Made by a program: the position numbers and the translations under genes. From Episyrphus balteatus (Eukaryota; Arthropoda; Insecta; Diptera; Syrphidae), in assembly GCF_945859705.1 (NCBI RefSeq), contig NC_079134.1, positions 86,136,973 through 86,200,972 of the forward strand: a DNA stretch of 64,000 nucleotides. Reading direction: 5' to 3'. The notes beneath the pieces were generated by a model. The model did no database searches, was not told the DNA's origin, and was given only the letters and a program-made list of their open reading frames with translations. Positions 1-13,345 of the stretch are shown one piece after another. Position 1 is the first letter of the stretch. Each line of letters starts with the position of its first letter.

Positions 1-1480
1 TTTTAATTTTTTTTATTTTAAAAGCTTACAAAAAAATTATGCTATTAAAAAGCCAAGTATTTCTGCTTAAGAATAAAACCATTTTTAAATTTTTACAATG
101 CGCAAAAAGTTGAAAAATAATTTATGGAAAACAATCATTTTCATCAAAAAAACATGAATTTTTATCTTCTCACGTCATTAATTCCATTTTTTTCCCTAAC
201 AACCTGTACAAAATTTTATACCATCATTTATATCGATCAGGTCTATGAGACATCTACAAAAAGAGCTAGAATTTTTTGAACTCGATAAAATTTCATTAAA
301 AAAAGCAAAAAAAAACATTTATTTTTATGTCCTCACGCTATTTTATCAATTTTTTTCGATGACAACCTAAAAATTATACCATGTGAAAGCTTATTGTTTC
401 ACCTTTCATATGACGCTTCAATCATATTCCTGAGATGCTTACAAGAGGAGTAAGAGTTTTTTAAAGTCAACCATGTCAAATTCCAGACTGAAATTACTGT
501 ACTTCCCACACTGGTGGCTGTTCATGATCAATAGATCTCCACTGGCGGGCGTTTTGAGGTTTTTCGACAGTTTTTTGACTTAACATTGTGTAGCTTGTAG
601 TAAGTGTACCGTTATGTGTGATATACCAAATGAAAGGTAATTGTATCAGGATGCTCATAAAAGTCTAATAAAATTTGTATCTACTCTATATCAAAATTTA
701 TAACCTGTTGAATTCTAAAATTTTATTTTACCGTTATCTCAAAATAATGATTACAAAAATGATTGAAATTTTGTACACATATAGTCCTGGTTATGATCTA
801 TCATTGCTCTGCATTCTTTATTTCTCTAACTGTTGAAAAAAAAGATAAAAATCAAAAACGATGAAAATCGGTTAAAAACGGTCAAAAAAACTTTTTTAAA
901 AACTTGTTTCTTCCTTTTTTATGCACATGTATGCGTATAGCCAAGCCCTACATGCCCTATAAGTTTGAAATGTTTTGAACGCTTGCAAAAAATCAAAAAC
1001 TACCCAAATATACCCCTAAAAACAAGGTGTTTTTCAAAAATTCATATTTCGAAACACAGAGTGTTGGAAAAAAAATCCGTATTAGACGCCTAATTTTTTT
1101 TCCCTCATATTTCACCTGGCATCTTTAGAATTGTCAAAAAAAATTTCCTTTACCCAAAATCATCATTTTGTCATAGCACCAACACGTGTACAACGTGCAA
1201 ACAAAACGTTATAGCTTAGTTTCAAATTTTTTTAGAATTTTTTCTTAAATGCAGTTATTCTTAAATTAGTCTCATCTATCTTTAACAAACAAAATCAACT
1301 CTCTACAACTTCGCGTTTAGATTTTAGCCTAAATTTCATCTTCCGTTTTACCCCTATTTACCCTATTAAATGACGGAATTTTTAAAAATCCTTCATTTGA
1401 ATTAAGCTTTAGGTTATTATCTTTCAAATAAGCTATAGAAGATTTTTGTATCTCTAATAGTTTATTTTTAATTTTGAATT
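1..1480. repeat. Diverged dispersed repeat, copy 1 (unclassified)
   Basis: This non-coding stretch aligns by eye, in the same order and orientation, with 33380-34870. Shared landmarks include the text around 100-160 (aaaacaatcattttcatcaa), the 500-640 block (ctgttcatgatcaa, agatctccactgg, tgtgtagcttgtag) and the 1290-1470 block (atcaactctctacaac). Identity is uneven, roughly 70-85 percent. Part of it (about 1000-1475) also matches, in inverted orientation, the interior of each macrosatellite unit (for example 12420-12970), and the 470-640 part recurs inverted at 6840-7010. No ORF is convincing. It could be an old non-autonomous transposon or a remnant of a large element; I cannot classify it. 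The copy may begin before the window. Confidence 0.7.
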
Positions 1481-2110
1481 GAAATTTTTTGCCGCACGGC
1501 GAAAGTGCGAGAGTGTAACGTTAGAAAATGGCGTCACTTTTTTGTGGTGGCTGCCATGGTTCATCGATTTATAAGACGTTATCACGTCAAAAAAAAATTA
1601 TTCATTATTTTAATGTTTTTGTAAGATATCTCATCATTAAAATAAAATAAAAAAATACTGTATAAAAGATACTTAATACGTTTTGAAAAAAAAAACATCT
1701 TGCCCCCACATGGGGACAAAACCGCCCCATCAACTTCTGTTGATAATAAAACCGTTTCTATCTTAAATTATGGAATCTTTTTGCAATAATCATAAACGCT
1801 CTATTTTCATCAGTTCCCAACTCTTATTACAAAAAAAGAAAAAGTTAAAGCTTTTAAATATTTTATTTAAAAAAGTACGAATTTCTTTTCACACGAAACA
1901 TGACGATTTGATGAAAAATCCAAAACTAACTATTACCTACTTTTCGGGATTTCAACCAAACTTACTCATACTTACAGACATAATCGATCTTACCAGAAGG
2001 CATTTATTTTATATTAGAAGTCCTGCCAATTTAATTTTTTTTCCTACAACATAGTACAAAAACGGTCTTGACCCCATAGGCGGTCTTGCCCCCACTTCCC
2101 CTATAGTGAA
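1480..2110. other. Intergenic; part of a second dispersed repeat at 1650-2105
   Basis: No gene is seen. The block near 1655-1730 (acgttttgaaaa... cccccacatgggg... ccgcccc) is the inverted counterpart of 30168-30250. A similar GC-rich end (cggtcttgcccccacttccc) lies at 2082-2101, with a weaker relative at 30490-30515. These look like the ends of a short non-autonomous element whose middle has no coding content. The 94-codon frame at 1770-2054 has no recognisable features and lies inside this repeat. Confidence 0.4.
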
Positions 2111-5100
2111 CTCAGTCTATTCAATGAGTCTTCAAACTCCTTGATGAGTTAAAATCAGTGGAGAAATCGAATAACGTGATAGTCGATATGATTGATTATT
2201 ATCAAAGTCGACGATTTATGGGGCAAAATTGTCATTTTTGTCATGCCACTGAATATAATAATAATAAAACTAACAGGCTGCTATAAACTTTCTATTGTTT
2301 TCATTCATATAATTCTAGATATTATAGACTTTGACTAAAAGAGCCTACAAAATATCTTTTAGTTAAAATATGAAGGGCACTAAAACTCAATACTTTTATT
2401 TTCATATAATTTAAATTTTATCTGGGAAAATTCTTTAAAAAAACAATAAAAAAAATAATGTTAAAACTGCTGAATCTAACGCATGCGTTTTGTTTTTGAC
2501 ACAAGAACCATATGGAAAAAAACTACAGTTGTTGATGTCATACTATGCATCAATAACTTTTCAGTCTTTGCCGTAGCGTTTACATTTTTACAGAAACCTT
2601 GTGATTCAAGTAAGATTATTAAGGTTAATTAAAAGCAAAAAAAATAGAAACAACAATATTTTTGCTGTTTTAGAAATGTGCTGATTTAATATTTTCAAAA
2701 TTATATTGCCCTAGTTCCATTTCGTTTTAAATGTTTTTATTGTGTCATATTTACAAAAATAAACTTTATATCCTTTTTTTTGGTTTCAAATAGTCTTAAA
2801 TACAACTTTCTCTACTTTATGTGCGCCGATTCGGATTTTTTGTATTATTATGTTATAAAAAGAAAGACATTTTTTTGTTGTTAATGGTGAAAAGCTGGAG
2901 TTCATCCTCGAACGCATTTTAGTGTTTTTTTTATGGATTAAAAAATCAATGCATCACAATGAGGGTGTAAATAATTGAATATTAACCTTCATATAATTCC
3001 GAACATTTTGGTTGGCTGAAAAGTTTACTATAAATTACTTCTAATTCATTTCTTTTTTAAACAATATAGGTATGAACAAATTTAATAATAATATATTATA
3101 TTTGAAATCCACAGAAATAAGAAGAGAAATAACTCTGTGAAAATTTAACAAACAATTTATGATGTATACAGCATTATAACATTTTTAATTTGTTGTATTG
3201 TTGTGGTTGAAAGCAGACATTAAACCAGACACATGTTCACAAGAATGAAGCCCAAAAATGTTTTAAAGGGAGGGAGTGCTTTCAAGTGTTAATGTACGAT
3301 ATAAAAAGGAAAATAACTATTATATTCCCAACAATCAAAATTTCAGAAAATTTAAACAATGAAGGTATCAAAATCAGTAATGTGCATATTAAATGTACGA
3401 CTGGATCGCACGTAATCGTTCTTAAGTTATAAATTGCTGAAATACTAAAGCTTTTTAAAAATTCATTAAAGAATGGGCAAAGCAGAACTCCAATCGTTAA
3501 TTACAAATATGATTTTTTTTTTTTCAAAAAACACCCCGACGACGATGCTTATTCTACAAAAATAAATTTTTAATTCGTACCCATTTTTGACTAAAGCAAA
3601 AAAACACATTTTTTAGAGATTTTACCTGGTGCAGGTTTTCCTAAATATCATAAAATCTATGAGTTTTCTGGCAAACTTGTTAGCAACATTTTTGTTCATT
3701 ATTGTTTTCTTTATAAGAATAAATTTATAAAACACTATGTTTATAACACATTTATCGAAGAAAATCGGCCTTATGGTCAAAAATTATCATGGGTAAGAAA
3801 AAAATAATTCCATTTAAAAATTAATATCTGAGCAATAAAAAAGATATTAACATTTTTTTTAAATGCAAGTACAAAGAATAGCATTTCTTCTAAGAATTAA
3901 TTAATGAAGTTTTTATCATAAGTATTAACGGAGTTATTAATATTAACCTGAGTAAAGGTATACCAAAGTAAGCGTTTTCTTAAATCATCGCTAAAGGGTA
4001 TAAACTTTGCAGATAGAGAGTTACTGTAGAACAATTTTTTTCTTAGAATATACCCAAGAATCATCCCTCAAAATCTTCTTATCTCATCCCGGGACACCCT
4101 GTATAGAACGGTAATTTACAGAACAAAGAGAAGCAACAGTAGATATTTATTTAACGAATATGTGTAGGTATCTAGTATAATATACTAGTTCTTTCAGATG
4201 AACTATTAGTATTTACTGGGGTGAATTCAGTATTTAATACTAATTTATACTAGTTAGTAAAGACTTAGGTTTATGCATACCGAATGTAGTAAATATTATT
4301 AGCAACGGCGTATACAAGGGGGGGGGGGGGGGTCACGGGGTCAATTGGGTAGGTACAAAAACATCATCTCCTAAGGGCAAAATGCTGCTTACCAGCAAAT
4401 AAATGTACACATACACATTGTGTATTCTCATTCATTTGGTATCAAAAACATAAATTAAGAGCAACTGTTTTCTAAAGAATCAAACGGATCGATGCTCACA
4501 AACTCACCGATGTTCATGCACTATTCAAACTTCAATCGCATTTTCTGGCAAGCTATCATTTAGCCATTTTATAATTGATTTCGACAAAAACTTCAAGTTA
4601 TTGGAGTTTTCCCAAAAATGATCTTTTACTTACACAGATTTGTGCATGGACAGTTTGGATTTTATTTGATAACCTATATGATGAAGTGAATGAAATACAT
4701 ACATATATATTAAATAACCTTTCTGTGGCTTGCTGTGTGGAGGTCAATTTTGTTGATTACATTCGTCATCGGCGAAATTTTTAAGAAGAATATAATTTCC
4801 CAAATCTTCTTGCAATGTTCCAGTTCAATACATTTGACTGATCAAATTTGGTGAATTTTATTTGCTTACAGAATATAATAGTAATTTGTAATAGATTAGC
4901 TAACTCTCTTACATTTTTTGAAATTGATTTGTTAATCATCAATGGTAAACCGATTTTATAGATACGAATATGCTAATATTGATCTTGTCTAAAGGCAAAC
5001 TAAATATTAAAGCAAGGTCACTTAATCTAATATCTCAACAAAACTAAATCAGTTTTATATTGTAAACGGCTGATAAATACCTGAAAACTGACGAATTCGA

Positions 5101-6005
5101 AAATATCTACCCTTAAAACTAGCAGAATTTTGTTTAATATTTTCAGTTACGCCATAAATATTTTTTTCTTCACTATTTTGATAGAGGTACCTATTTTAAT
5201 CAGAAATCATCCTTAACATGTGTCGGTGTTGGGTTTTACGCAAACAGCATTGAATTCTAATTTCTTGTAAGAAAACTGTATCTCCCTCACTCTATTAAAG
5301 TACCTAATAAAATCATTGTCATTTGCAAATGCAATTATTTTACAAAACTTTGTGATTCGTTTGCTTGAGTTTAGGAAGACTTTTAATTCAAAAGTTACCA
5401 CTGTTATTAAATAATAAAGATTTAAATTTTAACTTTTAAAATAATTCTGGACTGGCGGAAAACAATAAAGAATTGTTGTACCTACTTGTAAAGCACAGTG
5501 TATTTTTAAAAAAGGATGGTCTTAATTGGTCAATACTTAAGGTTTGACGCCAAACTAAAGCAAACGAATCACATACCGTTATTGTTTAGTTATTCTTGCA
5601 ACTCTGCGGAACTTTTCGATTCGAAATGCAAAACGAAAAAATTTAAGTGTTTGTAAATCAAAAAGCACATTTACAAATTAATGCATTCTATCAAAACTTT
5701 TCAAAAAAAAAAAAATTGTGGCATGAACTCCTCAAAATTAAACTGTATTCGGTCGGTGTCCACACTGCCCTTTTATAATTGAATTTCGAAAATGTCTTCT
5801 CGTCTTGCTTCTCGAAACTTCCTTTCCAGGAGGGGCGCTGCAGTATATTTTGGATGTCCAAGGGTTCGTCCAGAAAATTTAAAGGCATGTTCACTCTTAT
5901 TACCAAAGGTGCGTTCAGATGTTTATCTTCACGGTAGTATGTAGTAGTATGTACATCTGAACACGATGTTTATGTTAAAAGAAGTTCAGTAATTCATCGT
6001 TACAT
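2111..6005. other. AT-rich non-coding stretch, nothing recognised
   Basis: Both strands were read and no protein, RNA gene or clear repeat structure was found. Two small points: a run of 14 G at 4319-4332, and an isolated sequence GGGACACCCTGTA at 4091-4103. The latter equals the inner-to-outer end of the palindromic MITE at 15775-16874 and is probably a relic of the same MITE type. Short ORFs at 4575-4784, 5213-5401 and 5691-5906 look like chance frames in AT-rich DNA. Confidence 0.5.
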
Positions 6006-6009
6006 TGCC

Positions 6010-6490
6010 TCCTTCTTAGGATTGTTCATCCCTTACACCTCCATCGCTTCTTTCACCATTATAACGATGTAAACGGTCACAATGAACTATCTTTAGTTTG
6101 TCTCTTACCTCTCTCTGTATAAGGTAAACCACGTCGTTGATTCTGGCTATTACTGTGTAAGGGCCTTCCCAGTTTTTTTGTAGCTTCGGTGATAGTCCCT
6201 CGGTCGGTGGGGATTGTAAAACCACACAAGTTCTCCTTCTTGAAACCCTGTTGCTGTCGCTCGAGTGTCATATCTTGTTTTCATCCTGTCATTAGACGCT
6301 TTTATATTTGTACTTGTCCGTTGGTGAATGTCAGCCAGTGTTTCTTTCAGGTTATCTACAAACTCATCTATTTCTTGTGGCTCGTTTGGAACACATCCGA
6401 ACTTTATTTCGCTTGGCAGGCGTATTGTTGAGCCAATTAGCATGGTTTATGTCCAGGGGAACTATGTGTTACCCATCATGTTCTATAAGC
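6010..6490 (-). pseudogene. Gypsy-type retrotransposon pol C-terminal fragment
   Basis: On the minus strand two overlapping frames together match the C-terminal part of a gypsy (Metaviridae) integrase of the 412/mdg1 style. First comes a stretch with RLPSEIKFG and, after a helix-rich segment, ASNDRMKTRYD and a VWFYNP-like motif (6443-6150). After a frameshift near 6200 follows SPKLQKNWEGPYTVIARIND and the tail KIVHCDRLHRYNGE ending at a stop near 6016. Such tails follow the DDE core and bind DNA. The DDE core, RT and gag are absent upstream, where sequence changes abruptly near 6490. It is therefore a truncated, frameshifted relic with no expected activity. The family assignment is recognition by motif, not by search. 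Confidence 0.8.
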
Positions 6491-6524
6491 CATCAAGAAT
6501 AATCAAATATGTCGATCCATGTCT

Positions 6525-6720
6525 CGTTGATTACACTGTGATAGTTTTTAGAACTTTTTTTTGAAGTGAAAACTTCTTTAGTATCGTAGTGAGTTGAAAC
6601 AAGATGAAACGAAAACGCGACACGAACATTCAACTTGTTATACATTTTTTGTTTTAATAGATAGATGAATGAAATTTGTACTGTAGATAGGTAATTAAAT
6701 AAATTATAATTGTACAAAGT
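6525..6720. repeat. Dispersed repeat, inverted relative to 29205-29370
   Basis: About 170 bases here (gaagtgaaaacttctttagt... tgaaacaagatgaaacgaaa... tagatagatgaat... gtagataggtaatt) match the reverse complement of 29205-29370 at roughly 80-85 percent by eye. It directly abuts the gypsy fragment at 6490, so it may belong to an element that interrupted the gypsy copy. No coding potential. Confidence 0.6.
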
Positions 6721-6839
6721 TTCAATTTATTTCACATTCAAAATTCTGAGATAACAAAAAAAAAATGTTCTTTTCCTGCACACGTTATATCATTCGACCT
6801 AGTGCACAAACAAATTCGATTTAACTTTAATACGCATGC

Positions 6840-7010
6840 TAATAACATAACCTTTTATTTGATATATCACACATAACGGTAAGTGCTTTAAAAGTTACAC
6901 AATCTTAAATTGAAAAAATTGAAAAATACCTCAAAACACCTGTGGAGATCTGTTGCCGATGACCAGTGTATAAAGTACCGTAATCTCTGTTTTAAATTTC
7001 GAGATGGTTG
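6840..7010 (-). repeat. Fragment of the 1-1480 repeat family, inverted
   Basis: The reverse complement of this stretch matches 470-640 and 33885-34045: the shared order is an actg/taccg block, gatcatcggc/caacagatctcca, tttgaggtatttttc, tgtgtaacttt, ttaccgttatgtgtgatata. It is a partial third copy of the dispersed repeat and is non-coding. The following 7011-7301 holds only AT-rich sequence without recognised features. Confidence 0.65.
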
Positions 7011-7301
7011 AATTTAAAAAATTCTTACTTTTTTTGTAGGCATGGTAGAAACATGATTGAAAAGTCAAATAAAAGGTAAAATAATAAGCTTTCAGATGAT
7101 TTAAAATTTATTATTTTTTTAATTTATTAGGTTGTCATATAAAAGATATGGATTTAAAGGTGATGGAATAAAAAAAAGGTAAATTTTTTCGATTTTTATT
7201 TTATGCAAGAAAAATAATTCCTAAGGTTTCACTTCTAGCACGCGTGAATTGCACACATGATTTTTTTTTTGCAACAGAGCAGTGACACATTGATTCTTAT
7301 A

Positions 7302-8309
7302 TCGGAACTATTGAAATACTGATAATTTCGAATAATTAAGTTTTTTAAGCAGTTTTTAGTTTAGAGAAAAGCTATTCCTGTATATAGCTATATATTTAAC
7401 ACTATTCCAACCTAGATTGTTATGTTTCGGTCGCTTACAAAGCATTTTTTAAACAAAAACTTCACTTTTTCATGTTTTTTTTATTTTTTTGACTTTTAAG
7501 GCCTTTAATATGGATGCAATTTGAGTTTAACATTGGTTCGGGATATTTTATATTATTGGCATAGCATATAGTTCCAATAATATACTGCAAATTTCAAAAA
7601 GTTCAGTAGTGAAAATCAGCCTACTAAGTTACGGAAATGTATCAAAACTTGAACTTAAGATTAAGTTAAGATAGTTTTTGGATTTTTAGCTTAAGTTTAA
7701 TATATATCAGATAATAAATTATTTAGATAGTTTTTGGAAGAACAAAAAACGTTTTATATACGTACATCAGCCGGGATAAAAGCAGTCAAAATAACGTTTT
7801 TTCCCTTTTATAACTGTAATATTAAAAAAAAAAGGAAGCCAAATAAATATGTATGGCTTCGGATTCGAGTTCAGCACCCCCATCACCTTCGGAAAAGTAT
7901 ATTTTGGTTCTTGAGGCAAAAAATAAAGTTTAATTTTGCTTACCAATGTTATTTAATACATTTCCGTAGCTTAATAGAATGATTTTCACTATAGTATCTA
8001 CTTGTTCAGGTTTGCAGTATTTTATTCATTTTTGGAATTATATGCTTTGTAAATAATATAAGATATCCCGAACCAATGTTAAACTCAAATTACATCCATA
8101 TTAAAGGCTTTGAAAGTCAAAAAAATAAAAAATACATGAAAAAGTGAAGTTTTTGTTTAAAAAATGCTTTGTAAGCGACCGAAACATAACAGTCTAGGTT
8201 GGAATAGTGTTATATATATAGCTATATACAGGAATAGCTTTTCTCTAAACTAAAAACTTCTTAAAAAAAACTTAATTATTCGAAATTATCAGTATTTTAA
8301 TAGTCCCGA
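7302..8309. mobile_element. Foldback element with ~340 bp inverted repeats
   Basis: Arms at about 7302-7640 and 7955-8309 are reverse complements of each other for nearly their whole length: ends TCGGAACTATTGAAATACTG on the left against TCGGGACTATTAAAATACTG on the reverse of the right. Inner landmarks are tgttatgtttcggtcgctta, ggttcgggatat and acggaaatgtat. The ~310 bp loop has no transposase. It contains at 7780-7925 a fragment of the MITE family seen at 56945-57838 (ggattcgagttcagca, aaaagtatattttggttctt), so another element inserted into the loop or was captured. I could not define a clean target duplication. Interpretation: non-autonomous DNA transposon of foldback type. Confidence 0.75.
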
Positions 8310-8442
8310 CCTAAGATTTTATTTTCGAAATATCTCGAAAACCTGAGCCAAGTTTTTAAAACGGTTGCCACCACTGAATTCAGCTCACTCGAATTAACTA
8401 GAATCGACGTGTCTCCGCTCTGTTGCAAAATCGAACTATCAC

Positions 8443-9106
8443 AGTGTTATAGGTCGTTTCAAATCAAAAGTCCTGACTCTGAGTTTATTTTCTCCCTTCC
8501 AATAAAATTGAGAACAAATAAACAAAAAACTCAATTTTATTGGCTCATTGCGACAAATCAACAAAAAAAAAACCACAAATCATGCTTGTTTGAATGAAAG
8601 AAATGCTAGAGAAAAAAATAAACAAACGAAAAATCTGAATTTGTTTATTAATGATTTCTATGGTGACGACTCCAAAATAATTGAAAAATAAAAATAAGAT
8701 ATTTACTGCCCGATTATACAAATGAAAAGATGTGAATAGAATTTTAAGTTATGAATTGCTATCATATAAACTGGACATTTCTGGTCCATCTTCACCTAGT
8801 CCTATAATAATATCTTCGGCAAAGTTATCCCAACTGCCTTCAAATGATAAATAATTAAATAATTGTATGTTTTTTTGTATTGCCCGCGGATATGGAGTGA
8901 TGCAAGCTCGGGGACTTGCCTCCGCTTTTTCACAGACGGATCAATTAATTAAAATAGGGATATCAAGAATTGTTCTTCATTATTTTATCGTAATTTTAGA
9001 AAAAGTTCAGCTGCCTCATAAATGCTTCTTTCCAGTAAGCGAATGAGTTTTTTTATTTTTGCTCAATTTTCCATGGGACTTTTAATTTGAAACGACGTAT
9101 ATTATC
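8443..9106. mobile_element. Probable non-autonomous inverted-repeat element
   Basis: Left end TATAGGTCGTTTCAAATCAA (8448-8467) and right end reverse complement TATACGTCGTTTCAAATTAA (ending near 9104) form an inverted repeat of about 28 bp with few mismatches. The flanking eight bases are similar but not equal, which would fit a decayed hAT-type duplication. The inside includes a small perfect hairpin around 8498-8542 (ccaataaaattgag ... ctcaattttattgg) and no coding sequence. Confidence 0.45.
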
Positions 9107-9140
9107 ATTGACTACTTGTCAGGTGATCTTTAAGTGTCCT

Positions 9141-9222
9141 GTCGAGATAGCCTAGAGGATATGGTGAATGTCTTTTAATTTTACCTGCCTAGGTTAGAAT
9201 CTGGAGGGAAATTGAGATTGAT
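9141..9222 (+). repeat. tRNA-derived SINE-like sequence
   Basis: GATAGCCTAGAGGATATGG (9146-9164) resembles a pol III A box, and CCTAGGTTAGAATCTGG (9187-9203) a slightly mutated B box (GGTTCGAATC in the sister copy). The tail gagggaaattgagattg ends in a T-rich run. The same sequence, with an intact B box, is at 45116-45182. Two copies with box A, box B and spacing of a tRNA-like head suggest a SINE. Confidence 0.5.
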
Positions 9223-11023
9223 TTTTTTTGTTTATATTACTAAAATAAAAATTAGTTAATTTTTCAAAAAAAATATCAGCATTGTGAATTGCTTACCGAT
9301 TTTAAAATAATTTTTTTAATTCAAAATCGTTGAGAAAAAGTATCGCTTTCGACTGGTACCGTTCCTCAGACCGAACAAAATTTTTTTTAGGAATCACAAT
9401 ACTTTGTACCAACTTTATATAACTGCAGTCAATTCTTAATTTCCCTAAAGCAAATGGTCATTAGAACTGTGTAGAAGCGAAAAAACTTGCCAATATCCTC
9501 TTTAAGTATTTTTTAAGAGATAAATTCGTAGTTAAGAGTTTAAAATAGCTCTGCTTACCGTAGAAGAATTTAAAAATGTACCGAATATAAAATGGCCGAA
9601 TATTCGGCGGCATCTCTAGTCGGTACAAAGAGTGATAAGTTGTTTGATATAAAATGCGAGCGTCAGCGAGCAAGAAAATTTTTTTAAAGAAATAAATTTG
9701 AACCATTCTTAGGCTTTATACAAAAAATTAGTTCGTAAGTTTTATATATAAAAACATTGAAAAATGGAATTTTTCGGGCACTGAAATTTTGTAGCAAAAA
9801 TTTGATATATTCTATTATATCAATTTAGTTCAAGTTAAATCGGGAATACTTAAAACTTAAAATTTTAAATAATCCAAGTTGTTTGGCATGAGCTAAGTAC
9901 CTCACGTTGAAATTAAACTATAAACTTAAATTGTTTAATTTTCCAATTTGAAAAAATTTTAAATAAAAAGATAAACATACAACGAAATATTTTACATAGG
10001 TACTACACTCTCTGAATAAATTAATACATTTATTTTCGTTTATACACTGGATTTAAGCTTAGCATTGAACAAAAGTGGGTAACAAGCAACCCACAAGATA
10101 TCTCGGACACTAGAAAAGATGTCGGAAAGATTTAAATAGATTTAACGGTAATATTTCAAAAACGAGATGTGATCGAATATTTCTGTCTTCGGATTCGAGT
10201 TCAGCAACCTTTTGAAAAACTATAGTTTAGTCTCGGCACCAAAAACCTTGTAGAAATACTTGTGTTATTTAAAGGGTTCTTAAAAGAAATGATAAAAGAG
10301 TTAAAAACTAGTTTTTTGAAAAATCCCTTACCAAACGTTGTAAAACGTTTTTGTTTTCCCTTATAAAAACTTCATCGACAGCTTCTTTAATGATACAAAA
10401 TTGGTAGAGACTTTAAGGGAGATTTTCGGATAGGTAATTAAATTACTAAAATACACACACAAAAGATTTAGTGCTGCACTCATTAGACTTGTATTTGTTT
10501 ATACCTACTATATCTTTTGATTTTCTGATTTGATTTTCGGGGGGGTTAAACCCCATAACCCCTCCCCTAAATACGGCTATGAATGGAGGTTTGTAGCAAC
10601 TATGTTACTTTTGAAATTAGATACAAGAATCTTAAGTGTCTATAAAAATATCGTGATGGTCTTTTTTTGAATGAAAACAAAAATGATGGACCATCCTAAT
10701 GAAATTTGACGTTAGAAAGCCACACCCCTTACATTTTATTTGAAGTTATGCTCAGACAGCACAATAGTTATAGTAGGAGATCCCGTCATAGGACGACCTA
10801 CCCTCATCGTTATATCAGTTTAGGGTATCCAGAACATCTCTTTTAAAGAGAACATGTTCTCTTTTTCAACTCTGATCTTTTTTAAACACTCGCTTTTTTC
10901 ATAATATTCTTTTTTTGTTCTCTATTTTTCAAATGTCCTCTTTTTAGTATCTTTTTTTATTTTCGTCCATAGTTTTTCAAGAACGTTACGATTATCTGTC
11001 TCGTTGTTTCAACTCTCAAACCA
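9223..11023. other. AT-rich spacer with a MITE fragment
   Basis: 10105-10260 carries a fragment of the MITE family of 56945-57838 (cggtaatatttcaaaaacga, ggattcgagttcagcaacc). 10850-10980 is a pyrimidine-rich stretch. I see nothing else; the frame at 9461-9706 has no family features. Confidence 0.45.
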
Positions 11024-13345
11024 AAGATCATATAACTAGTAAAGATGTCGCACGTAGAACAAACTTCTGTGCTTGAAATTTTCTACCATCAGATTTTACC
11101 CATAGGTCCAAAACATGTATCCAAGAATTAAATTGTTGAGAAACATTTTAAAATTTTTCGATGACTGCGTAGAAAAGAGAGGGTTGATTTTTATAGATGA
11201 ATTTATTTAATGGGAGGAAGCGAGATAGTAGTTAAATGTTGATACGAATAAGGAAAAGAAAAAAAAATACATTTGTCTGCGAGAATGTAGGTACCTATGA
11301 AATAATTTTTTTTTTGTTAAATTATTCAGGAAACTGATATTAACACATGATTCAAAATAATAATTTAAATAAGAATAATTTTAGATATATATATGACAAG
11401 AGTGTATGAGCAAAATTGTGGGAAAATGAATTTCAACCCTCAAATTGTCAATAGGTCCAAATCATTATAATGCAGAAATCCTTCGCAACATTAAAAAAAA
11501 AGTTCTTATCATAATCATGAGTGGGAAAGAGAGAGTTATTTTTAATAGATTTCTTAAATGCGAAGGACCGAGATGTAAGTTGAATAGGAACAAATGAAAA
11601 CAAAAAGGATCGTTTTGCCGTGCGGGTATATATTTTTTTTCACAACTGGATTGCTTCGCACAAGCAGGGCGAAGACGAGATGGCTAGTTTTAAAGATTGA
11701 TGAAAAAAAGAAGCAAAAACAACTTTTGCAAGTGACTGGTGTGCTTGAGGTGGGTAGGTATAGGTAGGTATACGTGTAAGCAGAAGAAGGTTGATAATTT
11801 TTTTTTTGGTTTTAATTTTTTTTCGATGGTAGTTAGATATTTAGATATTTTTTTAAGTGGAGGGTGGTTTTCTATTTCTATATTTTTGTTTCCTTTTTGA
11901 ATAATCGCAAAGGCACAGGCGCATTGCTTTTAGGTGTAAGTACACACGTAATATGTAGGTAGGATTTTTTTTCCTTTGCGATAGCAATCGTCCTTGAAAA
12001 ATGTAGTTCATTGTATTTTGGTTGGAAAAAGAAATTCAAACAAGTGGTAGGTAGGTAGCTAGGTAGGAAGTGATAAAAATGATCATTCTTAGTTTGTTGT
12101 TATTTTCTTTAGTGGGGTAGGTTATGTAGGTAGGTATCTATTGATATTGAAAGATTTATTTAGTGTGGATCAGGGCTGTAAAAAGTTCTATTTAAAAATG
12201 CATTTGAAATTAAAAATAAATGATTGCAACCAAAAATATTTTGCATAAAAAAATGTTATTGCAACTGAAGAATACCTATTTGGATTGAAAATTAAATTTT
12301 TATTGCAACTGAAAATATTTTGCACACAAAAAAAATTAAAAATGTTGCATTAAATATTTGTTCATGATCTTAGGCGATTATCTTTGCATTTATGTTATTT
12401 TGCAATTATTAAAAATATACTATTGGAGATACAAAAATCTTCTATAACTTATTTGAAAGGTAATAATGTAAAGGTGAATACCACAAAAGGATTCTTAAAA
12501 ATTCAATCATTAAATAGGGTAAAAAGGGGTAAAACCAAATTGCAATAAAGTGACTATTTTCTAAAAGCAACGTTGTAGAAAACTGATTTTTTTTTTTAAA
12601 TTGGTAGATACATTTATTGGAAGGCTAACGAAGGTATTGAAAAATTCTAGAAAATTTCAAAACTAAGTTATAAACGATTTTCTTAAACTAAAACATGAAG
12701 TAGACCTTTGACATAGTTGTAGGTAGGGGACATTTTTTTGACAATTTGAAAAATGCCATTTGAAAGATAATGAAAAAAAAATTAAGGGTCTCTGCGTTTC
12801 AAAATATGAATTTTTGAAAAACTAAAAACCTTTTTAGATTTTAGCAACACGATTTCAGATTTTTTGAAAGCTCCGAAAAATTGCTAAACATTAAAAATCA
12901 CCCAAAATACCTGCCCCTAAAAAGGTTTTTAGTTTTTCAAATTCATTTCAGACAATTTTGCTCATACACTCTTGTCATATATATATCTAAAATTGTTCTT
13001 ATTCAAATTATTATTTTGAATCATGTGTTGTTATGAGTTTCCTGAATAATTTAAGAAAAAAAAAATAATTCATAAGTACATTCTCGCAGACAAATGTATT
13101 TTTTTATTCTTTTCCTTATTCGTATCAACATTTAACTACTATCTCGCTTCCTCCCATTAAATAAATTCATCTATAAAAATCAACCCTCTCTTTTCTACGC
13201 AGTCATCGAAAAATTTTAAAATGTTTCTCAACAATTTAATTCTTGGATACATGTTTTGGACCTATGGGTAAAATCTGATGGTAGAAAATTTCAAGCACAG
13301 AAGTTTGTTCTACGTGCGACATCTTTACTAGTTATATGATCTTTG
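11024..13345. mobile_element. Array unit 1: transposon-like unit with ~390 bp TIRs
   Basis: Left arm 11024-11420 and right arm 12950-13345 are reverse complements, both carrying the landmark gtgcgacatctttactagtt at the outer side and gacaagagtgtatgagcaaa or its complement at the inner side. The structure equals a non-autonomous DNA transposon with long TIRs. Unit 1 is the most divergent of the four (gtgggaaaatg instead of gtgtgaaaatg, an extra gtag before gtacctat), as expected for an array edge. No transposase and no clear target duplication. Confidence 0.7.
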
